NCBI RefSeq assembly: GCF_014197035.1
Contig: NZ_JACIEU010000002.1
Coordinates: forward strand, 62,001-126,000
Origin: Sphingobium scionense
GTDB lineage: Bacteria; Pseudomonadota; Alphaproteobacteria; Sphingomonadales; Sphingomonadaceae
Length of the DNA: 64,000 nt
Direction of reading: 5' to 3'
The position numbers were made by a program, and so were the translations under genes. Of the stretch, positions 1 to 9,581 are shown in pieces. The notes under the pieces are model-generated. The model worked only from the letters and a program-made list of their open reading frames with translations. It made no database searches and was not told where the DNA came from. Position 1 is the stretch's first letter. The number at the start of each line of letters is the position of its first letter.

Positions 1-347
1 TCGGCACCTCGATCACCAACCTGTCCGCGCCCGAAGCGCTCCAGCTCGCCTCGGCGGTCGGCTCGCTCCAGGGCGAGGGCGGGCTTGATCCGATCAATGC
101 GGTGCGCAAGGCGGCCGGGCTTGACCGGCTGCGCATCATCGCGGCCGATCCGACCCAGGGGCAGGGCACCTCGCTTGCCGCCGGCAAATATCTGACCCGC
201 AAGACCTATGTCGAACTGATCAGCGACGGGCAGGGCTACAGCGCCACCCGGATGGAATATCAGGTGACACGCTGGCTGTCCCTGCTAGGCGCCATTTCCA
301 CCCTCGGTCGCCAGAGCGCCAACCTGCGTATTTCCAAGGATTATTGA
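1..347 (+). CDS. tamB: TamB-like translocation and assembly module protein, C-terminal end (partial)
   Basis: This is the 3' end of a gene that starts before the window. The frame runs from base 3 and stops at TGA 345-347, leaving about 114 visible residues. The tail ([16 protein letters not shown], then ANLRISKDY) resembles the conserved C-terminal domain (DUF490) of TamB, which spans the periplasm and helps insert outer-membrane proteins with the Omp85 protein TamA. The alternating polar and apolar residues and the aromatic last residue fit the family. The next gene starts 1 nt after the stop, so the two are probably co-transcribed. The family call rests on a short fragment. Confidence 0.6.
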   Translation, partial: GTSITNLSAPEALQLASAVGSLQGEGGLDPINAVRKAAGLDRLRIIAADPTQGQGTSLAAGKYLTRKTYVELISDGQGYSATRMEYQVTRWLSLLGAISTLGRQSANLRISKDY

Positions 348-348
348 C

Positions 349-1743
<1,395 letters not shown>

Positions 1744-1805
1744 AGGAAGGCTCTCTCATTTCGTCGCTCCCTGCCCACGGGAACGCGCCGAACCGAGCTG
1801 CTTTC

Positions 1806-1821
1806 GTGGCATTAATGCCAC
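1806..1821. promoter_or_regulatory. 16-bp perfect palindrome upstream of the outer-membrane barrel gene
   Basis: GTGGCATTAATGCCAC is a perfect palindrome about 100 bp before the start of the barrel gene and 60 bp after the sdaA stop. Its size and AT-rich centre suit a dimeric regulator. No second copy was noticed in the window, and its function is unknown. Confidence 0.3.
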
Positions 1822-1920
1822 ATAATCAGTTGTTTATCTGAGGTTCATGAAACCAATATGGCTGCTCCGGCTTGAGCGTCTCACCCCCAAGGGGAAGAGA
1901 AAGACAACGGAGTGATGTTT

Positions 1921-2574
1921 ATGCGTAAGTTGATGGTCGCCACTTTGCTGGCCGGTGGTGCAGTCGCCGCGCCGGCGCTCGCACAGGATGCCACCCCGAC
2001 CTTCACCGGCCCGCGCGTCGAGGCGATCCTGGGCTATGACCGTACCGGTGCCGGCAGCTCGATCGACAATGACAATGGCAATGACGATCAGAAGATCGAC
2101 GGCCTGCTCTACGGTGTCGGCGCGGGCTATGACGTCAATGTCGGTGGCGCGGTCGTCGGCGTCGAGGGTGAGTTCACCGACTCCACCGCCAAGAGCAGCC
2201 GCAGCGATTTCACCGACCAGTTCGGCTATGGCCGGGTCAAGCAGGGCCGCGACTTCTATATCGGCGCCCGCGCCGGTATCCTCGCCGATCCCTCGACCCT
2301 GGTCTATGTGAAGGGCGGCTATACCAACACCAAGCTGGGCGTGCTGGCCGGCGACACCAACCAGGTCACCGACACCTCGTTCAAGCTCGACGGCTGGCGC
2401 ATCGGCGGCGGCGTGGAGCGCGCGCTCAACGCCAACACCTTCGCCAAGGTCGAATATCGCTACTCCAAATATGACAGCGCCCATATCGACTATATGGACG
2501 GCTCGAACAGCAGCGAATTCGACGTCGATACCGACCGCCACCAGGTCGTCGCCTCGGTCGGCTGGCGCTTCTAA
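1921..2574 (+). CDS. Outer-membrane beta-barrel protein (Omp25/Opa-like)
   Basis: A small outer-membrane barrel of about 217 residues. A signal peptide (MRKLMVATLLAGGAVAAPALAQ) precedes about eight alternating beta-strands, with loops such as YDRTGAGSSIDNDNGND, and the chain ends in the barrel signature VASVGWRF with a terminal Phe. The pattern matches the porin/outer-membrane immunogenic protein family common in alphaproteobacteria. GGAG at 1909-1912 lies 8 nt before ATG 1921, so this start is preferred to GTG 1912 or ATG 1915. A strong terminator follows at 2686-2718. The physiological role cannot be read from the sequence. Confidence 0.8.
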   Translation: MRKLMVATLLAGGAVAAPALAQDATPTFTGPRVEAILGYDRTGAGSSIDNDNGNDDQKIDGLLYGVGAGYDVNVGGAVVGVEGEFTDSTAKSSRSDFTDQFGYGRVKQGRDFYIGARAGILADPSTLVYVKGGYTNTKLGVLAGDTNQVTDTSFKLDGWRIGGGVERALNANTFAKVEYRYSKYDSAHIDYMDGSNSSEFDVDTDRHQVVASVGWRF

Positions 2575-2595
2575 GACGTCAGAATATCCGCCACA

Positions 2596-2665
2596 TCCGT
2601 TCGCTTCGAGCGAAGTCGAGAAGTGCGATGCACATGCGTTTCTCGACAAGCTCGAAACGAACGGC
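2596..2665. repeat. Imperfect inverted repeat of the sphingomonad intergenic type
   Basis: Two arms of about 29 nt (about 2596-2625 and 2637-2665) are reverse complements apart from a few mismatches. The core reads TTCGAGCGAAGTCGAGAAG on one side and CTTGTCGAGAAACG-like sequence when the other side is reversed. Such TCGAGAAG palindromes recur between genes in many sphingomonad genomes (from memory). It lies between the barrel stop and the terminator. Confidence 0.6.
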
Positions 2666-2685
2666 GCAGGGGGCATTCGAGACAG

Positions 2686-2718
2686 AAAAAGGGGCCGGTC
2701 ACCGATCGGCCCCTTTTT
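2686..2718 (+). terminator. Rho-independent terminator after the outer-membrane barrel gene
   Basis: GGGGCCG at 2691-2697 pairs with CGGCCCC at 2707-2713 around a 9-nt loop. An A-run precedes the stem and a T-run (2714-2718) follows it, so the stem extends by A-T pairs. It shows that the thioesterase downstream is a separate unit. Confidence 0.85.
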
Positions 2719-2776
2719 TACAGCATCCGCCCATAGCCTCTATCACCGGCCTTGCGGGGATGTTACTTACACACTT

Positions 2777-3199
2777 GTGAGTAACGCGATTCCCCACCTG
2801 TATCCGGTTGGCATCCAGCCCGACGACATCGACTTCATGGGGCATGTCAACAATGCCAGCTATCTGAAGTGGGTGCAGGATGCCGTGCTCGACCATTGGC
2901 GCGCGCTCGCCCCGGCTGAGGCGGTGGCCCAGCATCTCTGGGTCGCGCTCAAGCATGAGATCACCTATCGCAAGCCCACCTTCCTGGATGATGAGGTGAT
3001 CGCCACCGTCCTCTTGGAAAAGGTGCAGGGCGCTCGTGCCTTCTACGAAACCGTCATTCGCCGTGGCGAGGACGTGCTGGCCGAGGTCAAGTCGAGCTGG
3101 TGCTGCGTCGACGCCTCCACCCTGCGCCCCGCCCGCATCGCCCGCGAAGTGATGCAGCATTTCTTCGCGCCCGACGACAGCGGCACCACAGCCGACTGA
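2777..3199 (+). CDS. Acyl-CoA thioesterase, hot-dog fold (YbgC/FadM type)
   Basis: A 140-residue single hot-dog domain protein. The motif DIDFMGHVNNASYLKWVQDA is the typical active-site helix of 4-hydroxybenzoyl-CoA-type thioesterases, with an Asp/His and a paired Asn. The family cleaves acyl-CoA thioesters in the cytoplasm; the substrate cannot be told. The frame stays open far upstream, but that would read through the terminator at 2686-2718. The first sensible start after it is GTG 2777 (MSNAIPHLYPVG); ATG 2837 would remove the motif. No strong ribosome-binding site is visible. Confidence 0.8.
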   Translation: MSNAIPHLYPVGIQPDDIDFMGHVNNASYLKWVQDAVLDHWRALAPAEAVAQHLWVALKHEITYRKPTFLDDEVIATVLLEKVQGARAFYETVIRRGEDVLAEVKSSWCCVDASTLRPARIAREVMQHFFAPDDSGTTAD

Positions 3200-3386
3200 T
3201 CCCATTATGTGAACGGCATGGTTGCAGCGTGGGAACGAGCTTGACCCATGCCCGGATGTTTGCATTAGTCCGACAAATAACGGGCCGGTGACGGGGCGGT
3301 GAAGAGCGCCGTCCGCTGCGGCCCTGTCGGCGAAGCGCGTCTGTCGATCATCAAGCGCTCGCTCAGGGAATGAGGAGAGGGCGTTG

Positions 3387-4505
3387 ATGCGGTGGCAATC
3401 GGGAATGACATATCTGGGGTTTGGCCTGCTGCTGGGCAGCGCGACCATGGCGATCGCGGCCCCCGCAACGCCGTCGCGCCAGCTCGATATCGTCAAGCAT
3501 ATCGCCAAGGCCAAGCCGGAAGCGAAGGGCGAGGCCAGCGCCCGGACGTCCTATCTCCTCGTCTATTTCAAGGACGAGACCCACTCGCTGCATTTCGCGA
3601 CCTCGGCGGACGGCTACAGCTTCACCGACGTCAATGACGGCGCGCCGGTCCTCAATGGCCGCGACGTCGCCGAACAGAAGGGCATCCGCGATCCCTATAT
3701 CATGCGCGGTCCCGACAACGCCTTCTATCTCGCCATGACCGACCTGCATATTTTCGCCAAGCGCGAAGGGCTGCGCGATACCGACTGGCAGCGGCCGACC
3801 GACAGCTATGGCTGGGGCAATAACCGCTCGATGATCTTCATGAAATCCTATGATCTGACCCACTGGACGCTCGCGTCCGTGACCATAGATCAATTGTTCA
3901 AGTCGACCGCCAATGCCGGCACCGCCTGGGCGCCGGAAATGATCTACGATCCCGACAAGCGCAAGATCATGGTCTATTTCAGCACCCGCAACGGCAAGGA
4001 GACCGACCATATGGTCTATGCCTATGCGAACGACGCCTTCACCACGCTGACCAGCGAACCGCGCGACCTGTTCACCTATCCCAAGCCGGGCATCGGCACG
4101 ATCGACGGCGACATCACCAGGGTCGGCGACCGCTACCGCCTCTTCTACGTCGCGCATGACAAGCCCGGCCATCTGCGTCAGGCGACCTCATCGCGCATGG
4201 ATGGCGGCTATGTCTTCGATCCCGCCAAGATCGACCCGGAAACCGTCGGCACCGAAGCACCCAATCTGTGGCGGCGCCAGGGCACCGACACCTATGTGCT
4301 GATGTATGATGTGTTCGGCGCCAAGCCGGTCAACAATATGGGCTTTTCGGAGACGGAGGATTTCGTCCATTTCCGCGACATCGGCCATTTCAACGCGCCG
4401 GGATCGCCGATGAAGGCAACCAACTTCACCCAGCCCAAGCACGGCGCCATCATCCCGATCACCCCGTCGGAAGCGGAGCGGCTGAAAACCTATTTCCAGA
4501 AATAA
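3387..4505 (+). CDS. GH43-like family glycosidase, secreted
   Basis: A 372-residue protein with an N-terminal signal segment (MRWQSGMTYLGFGLLLGSA) followed by a five-bladed-propeller-like GH43 region. Visible landmarks are GIRDPYIMRG, AWAPEMIYDP, GTIDGDI and GTEAPNLW. The acidic residues in RDP, IDGD and TEAP are the natural candidates for the catalytic base, pKa modulator and acid of family GH43 (beta-xylosidases and arabinosidases). GAGGAGAGG at 3372-3380 is well placed for ATG 3387, which is better than TTG 3384. It stands alone between unrelated genes but fits the xylan genes elsewhere in the window. The exact substrate is unknown. Confidence 0.75.
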   Translation: MRWQSGMTYLGFGLLLGSATMAIAAPATPSRQLDIVKHIAKAKPEAKGEASARTSYLLVYFKDETHSLHFATSADGYSFTDVNDGAPVLNGRDVAEQKGIRDPYIMRGPDNAFYLAMTDLHIFAKREGLRDTDWQRPTDSYGWGNNRSMIFMKSYDLTHWTLASVTIDQLFKSTANAGTAWAPEMIYDPDKRKIMVYFSTRNGKETDHMVYAYANDAFTTLTSEPRDLFTYPKPGIGTIDGDITRVGDRYRLFYVAHDKPGHLRQATSSRMDGGYVFDPAKIDPETVGTEAPNLWRRQGTDTYVLMYDVFGAKPVNNMGFSETEDFVHFRDIGHFNAPGSPMKATNFTQPKHGAIIPITPSEAERLKTYFQK

Positions 4506-4517
4506 GGGGCAGGGGGT

Positions 4518-4554
4518 GATCGCACCGGATCGGCTGAACGCCGCCGGTGCGATC
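4518..4554. terminator. Hairpin between two convergent genes
   Basis: GATCGCACCGG (4518-4528) pairs perfectly with CCGGTGCGATC (4544-4554) around a 15-nt loop. It lies between the GH43-like stop and the pyrF stop and could end transcription from both sides. No U-tract follows on either strand. Confidence 0.5.
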
Positions 4555-4562
4555 GTCCATCC

Positions 4563-5237
4563 TTACAGCGTCGCTTCGATCGCGCGCGCGGCCTGGTCGG
4601 GATCTTCGGCCTGGCTGATCGGGCGACCGATCACCAGCATCGACGCGCCCCGGTCCAGCGCCTCGCGCGGGGTCACGGCGCGCTTCTGGTCGCCCATCGC
4701 ACCACCCGCCGGGCGCACGCCGGGCACGACGAAATAGCCGTCGGGCCAGATCTTCTTGACCAGCGCAACTTCCTCGCCGGAACAGACGATGCCATCGAGG
4801 CCCGCGTCGCGCGCCAGTTCGGCGAGGCGCGTCACCTGTTCCTCGGCCGCGCCATTGACGCCGATGTCGCTCAAATCGCCATTGTCGAGGCTGGTCAGCA
4901 CCGTCACCGCCACCACCTTGGTCTTGGCCCCGGCGGCCGCCTTCGCGTCCTCCAGCATCGCCCGACCGCCCGCCGCATGGACCGTCAGCACCGCCGGCTC
5001 CAGCCCGTGCAGCGCCTGCACCGCCTTGGCCACCGTATTGGGAATGTCGTGCAGCTTGAGGTCGAGGAAGATCGGCAGGCCGAACTTCATCATCTCATGC
5101 ACGCCATGATGGCCGTTGGCGCAGAAGAACTCCAGCCCCAGCTTCAGCCCGCCGACATGGTTGCGGACCTGCCCGGCCAGATGCTGGGCCTTGGCAAGGT
5201 CGGGCGTGTCGATGGCGACATAGATCGGGCTGCTCAT
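4563..5237 (-). CDS. pyrF: Orotidine 5'-phosphate decarboxylase
   Basis: A 224-residue enzyme for the last step of UMP synthesis, OMP to UMP plus CO2. The catalytic DxKxxD array is visible as FLDLKLHDIPNT (Asp59, Lys61, Asp64), and the phosphate-binding end reads VPGVRPAGGAMGDQKR. The frame is open further upstream, but ATG 5237 (MSSPIYVAIDTP) matches the family N-terminus and overlaps the TGA of the upstream gene as ATGA (5234-5237). That overlap indicates translational coupling with the LapA-like gene. Confidence 0.96.
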   Translation of the reverse strand: MSSPIYVAIDTPDLAKAQHLAGQVRNHVGGLKLGLEFFCANGHHGVHEMMKFGLPIFLDLKLHDIPNTVAKAVQALHGLEPAVLTVHAAGGRAMLEDAKAAAGAKTKVVAVTVLTSLDNGDLSDIGVNGAAEEQVTRLAELARDAGLDGIVCSGEEVALVKKIWPDGYFVVPGVRPAGGAMGDQKRAVTPREALDRGASMLVIGRPISQAEDPDQAARAIEATL

Positions 5238-5581
5238 GCTTGTCCTGTAGGGGTAAGGGGCGACGGCGTGGCGTCGGGCAAGATCGGGGTGGTCACGGTC
5301 GCAGCCGCCACGGGCGTGGCCGGCGCGGCGGAAGCGGTCGCGGCGACCAGCGCGCGCTCGGTGCTTTCCAGGCGGCGCTTCATGCGCCAGCGCGTCGCGC
5401 GGGCCATGATCCAGAAGGGCATGGCGCCCAGCAGGAATGCGCCGATCAGAAGCACCGGCAATTTGGTTTCCATCACCATGTCGCCCCACAGGCGCACGGT
5501 CACGGGGACATAGTTCGCCATGCAGAAGAAGGCGAGGGCGACGGCGATGACGACCCAGAAGGCAGTCCGCAGAAATTGCAT
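5234..5581 (-). CDS. LapA-domain (DUF1049) membrane protein
   Basis: A 115-residue inner-membrane protein with two predicted transmembrane helices (about residues 5-25 and 42-62), a basic segment RATRWRMKRRLEST, and an Ala/Thr/Pro-rich tail. This is the layout of LapA/DUF1049 proteins, which in other bacteria work in envelope or LPS assembly. It is preceded by GAGAGGAT and overlaps pyrF by 4 nt. In many alphaproteobacteria such a gene lies next to ihfB and pyrF; here ihfB is not upstream and a sugar operon is. The role in this organism is inferred only. Confidence 0.75.
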   Translation of the reverse strand: MQFLRTAFWVVIAVALAFFCMANYVPVTVRLWGDMVMETKLPVLLIGAFLLGAMPFWIMARATRWRMKRRLESTERALVAATASAAPATPVAAATVTTPILPDATPSPLTPTGQA

Positions 5582-5649
5582 CGGCGATCCTCTCGCTGCT
5601 GATAGGTCGGTCAGCCTAGGCGATTTTGGCGAAAGGCGAAAGCGCCTGT

Positions 5650-6507
5650 TCAGATTTCGCGGACGGCGACCATCATCGACAGGCTTTGCGTGGCGCCCGG
5701 CGCCAGCATCGCCATGCCCTCGGGCCGGTTAATCGCGTCCGGCATATGGCTGACCGGCTCCAGGCAGAAGAAGTCGCCGGCCGGCGGGCGGAAGACATGC
5801 AGCCAGTCCGCGCCCTCAGCCGTCAAGGTCAGACGGATGCCGTCGCCGCGATCGACCACCGCTGCGCCGTCCCAGCCGCCATGGACATTGTCGATCAGGC
5901 TGTCGCCAGTGACGCGCGCGCCCTGCGACCAGTCGCCCAGCGCATCGGCAGGCGCTTCCCGTTCGGGCAGCATGTCGGGGGAGGAGAGCCAGAGCGTGTC
6001 GGCATGGAAGCGCAGCATCGTGTCGCCGTCCAGCGCGAAATAGGGATGGAAGCCAAGGCCGCAGGGCATCGGGCTGTCGCCCAGATTCTGCACCAGCAGC
6101 GTGACTTCCAGCGCATCCTCGCTCAGCCGCACATGCTGCTGCGCGCGCCAGGCCCAGGGCCAGCCGGCATCGCCTTGATGCGTCTGTTCCAGCCTGACGT
6201 CATGGCCCGACTGTTCCAGCACCTGCCAGGGCCGCTGCCAGCCAAAGCCATGGATGCTGTGGGGATGGTCGCCGAAATTGAGCGGCAACTGATAGCTTCG
6301 CCCGTCCACCATATAGCGCCCATGGGCGATGCGGTTGGCATAGGGCACCAGCGGGAAGCTGGCCATGTCCAGCGGATCACTGCTGCCCTGCGGCGCGAGG
6401 CGCAGCAGGGCCACGCCGTCACGATCGAAGGACAGGATCGACCCGCCGATATCCGGGGCGAGCGCGCAACGGAGCGCGCCCGCCTTCAGGGTGACGATCT
6501 TGCTCAG
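5650..6507 (-). CDS. Aldose 1-epimerase (mutarotase) family protein
   Basis: A galactose-mutarotase-fold protein that probably interconverts alpha and beta anomers of an aldose. Visible landmarks are YANRIAHGRY, HPHSIHGFGWQRPW (active-site His region) and GLGFHPYFAL, with Glu in FFCLEPVSH as candidate base. The homologous N-terminus (KIVTLKAGALRCALAPDIGG) lies upstream of the first ordinary start, GTG 6414. The only sensible start covering it is CTG 6507, which has GAGGA about 9 nt before it and overlaps the sugar-porter stop as CTGA. From CTG the protein is 285 residues, normal for the family. It is the last gene of the xylose operon. Confidence 0.85.
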   Translation of the reverse strand: MSKIVTLKAGALRCALAPDIGGSILSFDRDGVALLRLAPQGSSDPLDMASFPLVPYANRIAHGRYMVDGRSYQLPLNFGDHPHSIHGFGWQRPWQVLEQSGHDVRLEQTHQGDAGWPWAWRAQQHVRLSEDALEVTLLVQNLGDSPMPCGLGFHPYFALDGDTMLRFHADTLWLSSPDMLPEREAPADALGDWSQGARVTGDSLIDNVHGGWDGAAVVDRGDGIRLTLTAEGADWLHVFRPPAGDFFCLEPVSHMPDAINRPEGMAMLAPGATQSLSMMVAVREI

Positions 6508-7916
6508 CCGACCATGTCCTCAAGCTCGCGGCCCTTGGTCTCATGGACCATGGCGCGCACGAAGAAGAAGGAAATGGCCGCGAAAAGCGCATAGCCGGTA
6601 TAGGTGATCGCCAGGCCCGGCGACACGGCGAGCGCCGGGAAGCTGACCGAGATCGCGGCATTGGCGATCCACTGGGCAAAGCCGGCGACGGCCAGGCCAG
6701 ACCCACGGATCTGGTTGGGGAACATCTCGCCCAGCATCACCCACATGATCGGACCCCAGCTCAGGTTGAAGAAGATCACATAGAGGTTCGCCGCGATCAG
6801 CGCCATCAGGCCATTATGGCCCGGCAGCACCACGCCGCCATCCGCGCCGGTGACGGCGGTGGAGAAGGCATAGGCGACGATCGCCAGCGTCACCGCCATG
6901 CCGGCCGAACCGATCAGCAGCAGCGGCTTGCGGCCGATCCTGTCGACCAGCATGATCGTGCCCAGGCACGCGCCGATCGACAGCACGCCCGACAGGATGT
7001 TGATCTGCAATGCATTATCCTCGGAAAAGCCGACGGCTTCCCACAGGGTCGCACCATAATAGAAGACGACGTTGATGCCGACCAGCTGCTGGAACACGGC
7101 AAGGCCGATGCCGGCCCACACGATCGGGCGCACCTTGCCGCTGACCTTGTCGATCAGGTCGCTCAGCTTGGGGCGATGATGATCGGCGGCCAGGCTGGCG
7201 CGGATCTCGCCGACCTTGCGGTCGGCTTCCTCGGCGCCGAACAGCCGGGTCAGCACGGCGCGGGCGCGCTCGTCCTGGCCACGCGCGACCAGATAGCGGG
7301 GGCTTTCCGGGATCACCAGCAGCGCCAGGAAATAGATGGCGGCCGGGATCGCCTGCAGCCAGAACATCCAGCGCCAGGCCGGGAAATCCAGCCACAGCGG
7401 CGCAGTCGAACCGCCGGCATAGCGGGCCAGCACGAAATTGGCGATGAAGGCGCCGGTCAGGCCCGAAATGATCATCACCTGCTGCACGCTCGACAGCCGG
7501 CCGCGGATCGCGGCGGGGGTGACTTCGGAGATGTAGACCGGCGAGATGACGCTGGCCGCACCCACGCCCAGGCCGCCGATGATGCGGGCGATGATGAAGA
7601 TGGCGGAGGAACCGGCGGCACCGGCCAGCAGGGCGCTCACCAGGAACAGGATCGCCGCCAGCATCATCACGCCGCGACGGCCGATGATGTCGGCCATGCG
7701 GCCCGCGCCGAACGCGCCGATCGACGATCCGACCAGGATCGCGCCGACATTGATGCCGATGCCCAGCTTGCCCAGGTCGAAGGCGGCTTCCAGCCCCTTC
7801 TGGGTGCCGTTGATGACGCCCGAATCATAACCGAACATGAAACCGCCGATCGTGGCGACGGCCACGATCGCTGCGATGAAGGCCATATTGACCTTCCCGG
7901 CGCTCCCCTCACTCAT
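6504..7916 (-). CDS. Sugar porter family MFS transporter (xylose/glucose-type symporter)
   Basis: A 470-residue inner-membrane carrier with 12 predicted helices. Sugar-porter signatures are present: GYDSGVINGT in helix 1, GRRGVMM in loop 2-3, PESPRYLVARG after helix 6, QQLVGINVVFYYG in helix 7, DRIGRKPLL in loop 8-9 and ETKGRELED at the C-terminus. This subfamily (XylE/GalP-like) usually runs sugar/H+ symport. It lies 29 nt after the lactonase gene in the xylose operon, so D-xylose is the most likely substrate. The start follows a good AGGA-type site. Confidence 0.92.
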   Translation of the reverse strand: MSEGSAGKVNMAFIAAIVAVATIGGFMFGYDSGVINGTQKGLEAAFDLGKLGIGINVGAILVGSSIGAFGAGRMADIIGRRGVMMLAAILFLVSALLAGAAGSSAIFIIARIIGGLGVGAASVISPVYISEVTPAAIRGRLSSVQQVMIISGLTGAFIANFVLARYAGGSTAPLWLDFPAWRWMFWLQAIPAAIYFLALLVIPESPRYLVARGQDERARAVLTRLFGAEEADRKVGEIRASLAADHHRPKLSDLIDKVSGKVRPIVWAGIGLAVFQQLVGINVVFYYGATLWEAVGFSEDNALQINILSGVLSIGACLGTIMLVDRIGRKPLLLIGSAGMAVTLAIVAYAFSTAVTGADGGVVLPGHNGLMALIAANLYVIFFNLSWGPIMWVMLGEMFPNQIRGSGLAVAGFAQWIANAAISVSFPALAVSPGLAITYTGYALFAAISFFFVRAMVHETKGRELEDMVG

Positions 7917-7945
7917 CTGTTTGTCCTTCCAGCTCTCTATTTCTT

Positions 7946-8821
7946 CTATATCGTGGCGACATGGCCCGGCAGTCCCGCGACGCCGGGATCGAAGGCGAAC
8001 AGATCGCCCGCCAGGGGCTGATCTGTCAACGCTGTCATATCCAGTCCCTTGCGCGCCGTCGTGGCATAGGCGGTGGTCAGGTCCGGGCCGCCAAAGGCGA
8101 TCTTGGTGATGTTGGCGACGGGGAAGCGGATTTCCCGCATCAGCCGCCCGGCCGGGTCATAGCGGCGCACCGCCCATCCGCCGAACAGCCCGGTCCACAG
8201 ACAGCCTTCGGCATCGACGGTGGGGCCGTCGGGATAGCCCGCGCCATCCTCGATCCGCGTGAACAGGGTGGCGGCGCCGGCGACGCCATCGGCATCGACC
8301 GGGCATTGCCAGATGGCGCGGCCCAGCGTGTCGGTATGATAGAGGATGCGCCCGTCGGGCGAGAGGGCAGGGCCGTTGGTGATCGACACGGCGGCCAGCC
8401 CGCTCTCGACCAGGTCGCCGCGATGCAGCCGATAGAAACGGCCGCTTTCCTCTGCCTCGGCATCGTCCATCGATCCGAACCACAAGGCACCGCCCGGTGC
8501 CACCGTGGCGTCGTTCAGCCGGTTGCCCGGCCGATGCGCTTCGGGCGCGTGGAGCAGGGTGAAGGCGCCGGTCTTCGGATCGAAGCGATGCACGCCCGAT
8601 TGCAGGCCGACCGCGAACAGGCCGTCGTCGGTCGGCACGATCCAGCCGACCTGGCCCGGCGTGGTCCAGCTCTTGGACACGTCCAGCGCCGGGTCGAACC
8701 GATGGATCGCATGGCCCTTGATATCGACGAACCACAAGGCCGCCTCGCGCGCGACCCAGACCGGGCCTTCGCCCAGGATCGCGCCGACCGACAGGACGCT
8801 GCGCGGTGCGGTGTCCGTCAT
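7946..8821 (-). CDS. xylC: SMP-30/gluconolactonase family protein, probable D-xylonolactonase
   Basis: A 291-residue six-bladed-propeller lactonase. The metal ligands of the family are recognisable: Glu18 in ILGEGPVW, Asn in GNRLNDATV, and Asp in YPDGPTVDAEG. It should hydrolyse D-xylono-lactone to D-xylonate, step 2 of the Weimberg pathway. ATG 8821 (MTDTAPRSVLSVG) fits the family N-terminus and lies 1 nt after the stop of the dehydrogenase gene, so the open frame further upstream is not used. The substrate is assigned from the neighbouring xylB and xylX homologues; L-arabinonolactone is an alternative. Confidence 0.85.
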   Translation of the reverse strand: MTDTAPRSVLSVGAILGEGPVWVAREAALWFVDIKGHAIHRFDPALDVSKSWTTPGQVGWIVPTDDGLFAVGLQSGVHRFDPKTGAFTLLHAPEAHRPGNRLNDATVAPGGALWFGSMDDAEAEESGRFYRLHRGDLVESGLAAVSITNGPALSPDGRILYHTDTLGRAIWQCPVDADGVAGAATLFTRIEDGAGYPDGPTVDAEGCLWTGLFGGWAVRRYDPAGRLMREIRFPVANITKIAFGGPDLTTAYATTARKGLDMTALTDQPLAGDLFAFDPGVAGLPGHVATI

Positions 8822-8822
8822 G

Positions 8823-9581
8823 TCAGCGCCAGCCGGCGTCGATGAAATAGTCGTGACCGGTGCACAGTCGCGCATCGTCCGACGCCAGGAACATCGCCAG
8901 CGCGGCGACATCGACCGGCAGGATGCGGCCGTCCAGGCATTGCGCCGCGACGATCTCGGCCTCGCCCTCGGGTGTGTACCATTTTTCCTGGCGCAGCGTC
9001 TTCACATTGCCCGGAATGATGGTGTTGACGCGGATATTGTCGCGGCCGAGGTCGCGGGCCAGGCTGCGCGTCAGCCCCTCGATCGCCGCCTTGGCGGTCT
9101 GGTAGAGGATGAGGTCGGGCAGGGCCAGGTGCCAGCTGATCGACCCGAAGTTCAGGATGGCGCCGCCGCCCGCGCGTTTCATCGCCGGGATCGCCGCCTG
9201 TGCCGCGAAGAATTTGTGGCGCAGATTCACCGCCATCCGCTCTTCCCAATAGGCTGGCGTGACATCCTCGATCGTGTGGCGATCGTCATTGGCCGCGTTG
9301 TTGATGAGGATGTCGATCCCGCCCAGTTCCGCCTCGGCCTGCGCCATCATCGCCTGCAACGCGTCGATGTCGCGCAGGTCACAGGGCAGGAAAAGCGGCT
9401 TGAACGGCGCATCGGCCAGTCGTTCGACCAGCGCTTCGCTTTCGGCAATGGCAATGTCGCAGAAGGCGACATGAGCGCCCTGGCCGACAAAGGCTTCGAC
9501 CAGTCCTTCGCCGATGCCGCTGCCGCCACCGCTGATGAAGACCCGCTTGCCTTTCAGGCTGGGGTAGATGGCACGGTTCAT
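8823..9581 (-). CDS. xylB: D-xylose 1-dehydrogenase (SDR family)
   Basis: A 252-residue classical short-chain dehydrogenase. The NAD-binding motif GGGSGIG is at residues 18-24, NNAANDDR at 95-101, Ser147 lies in FGSISWHL, and the catalytic pair is Tyr160/Lys164 in LYQTAKAA. The sequence resembles Caulobacter XylB throughout, including MNRAIYPSLKGKRV at the start and NVKTLRQEKWYTPEGEAEIV near the end (recalled, not aligned). It oxidises D-xylose to D-xylonolactone with NAD+. Its ATG overlaps the xylX stop as ATGA (9578-9581). Confidence 0.92.
   Translation of the reverse strand: MNRAIYPSLKGKRVFISGGGSGIGEGLVEAFVGQGAHVAFCDIAIAESEALVERLADAPFKPLFLPCDLRDIDALQAMMAQAEAELGGIDILINNAANDDRHTIEDVTPAYWEERMAVNLRHKFFAAQAAIPAMKRAGGGAILNFGSISWHLALPDLILYQTAKAAIEGLTRSLARDLGRDNIRVNTIIPGNVKTLRQEKWYTPEGEAEIVAAQCLDGRILPVDVAALAMFLASDDARLCTGHDYFIDAGWR

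Noticed and set aside
2471..2776. Upstream extension of the thioesterase frame
   Set aside because: It would read through the outer-membrane barrel gene end, a repeat and a strong terminator.
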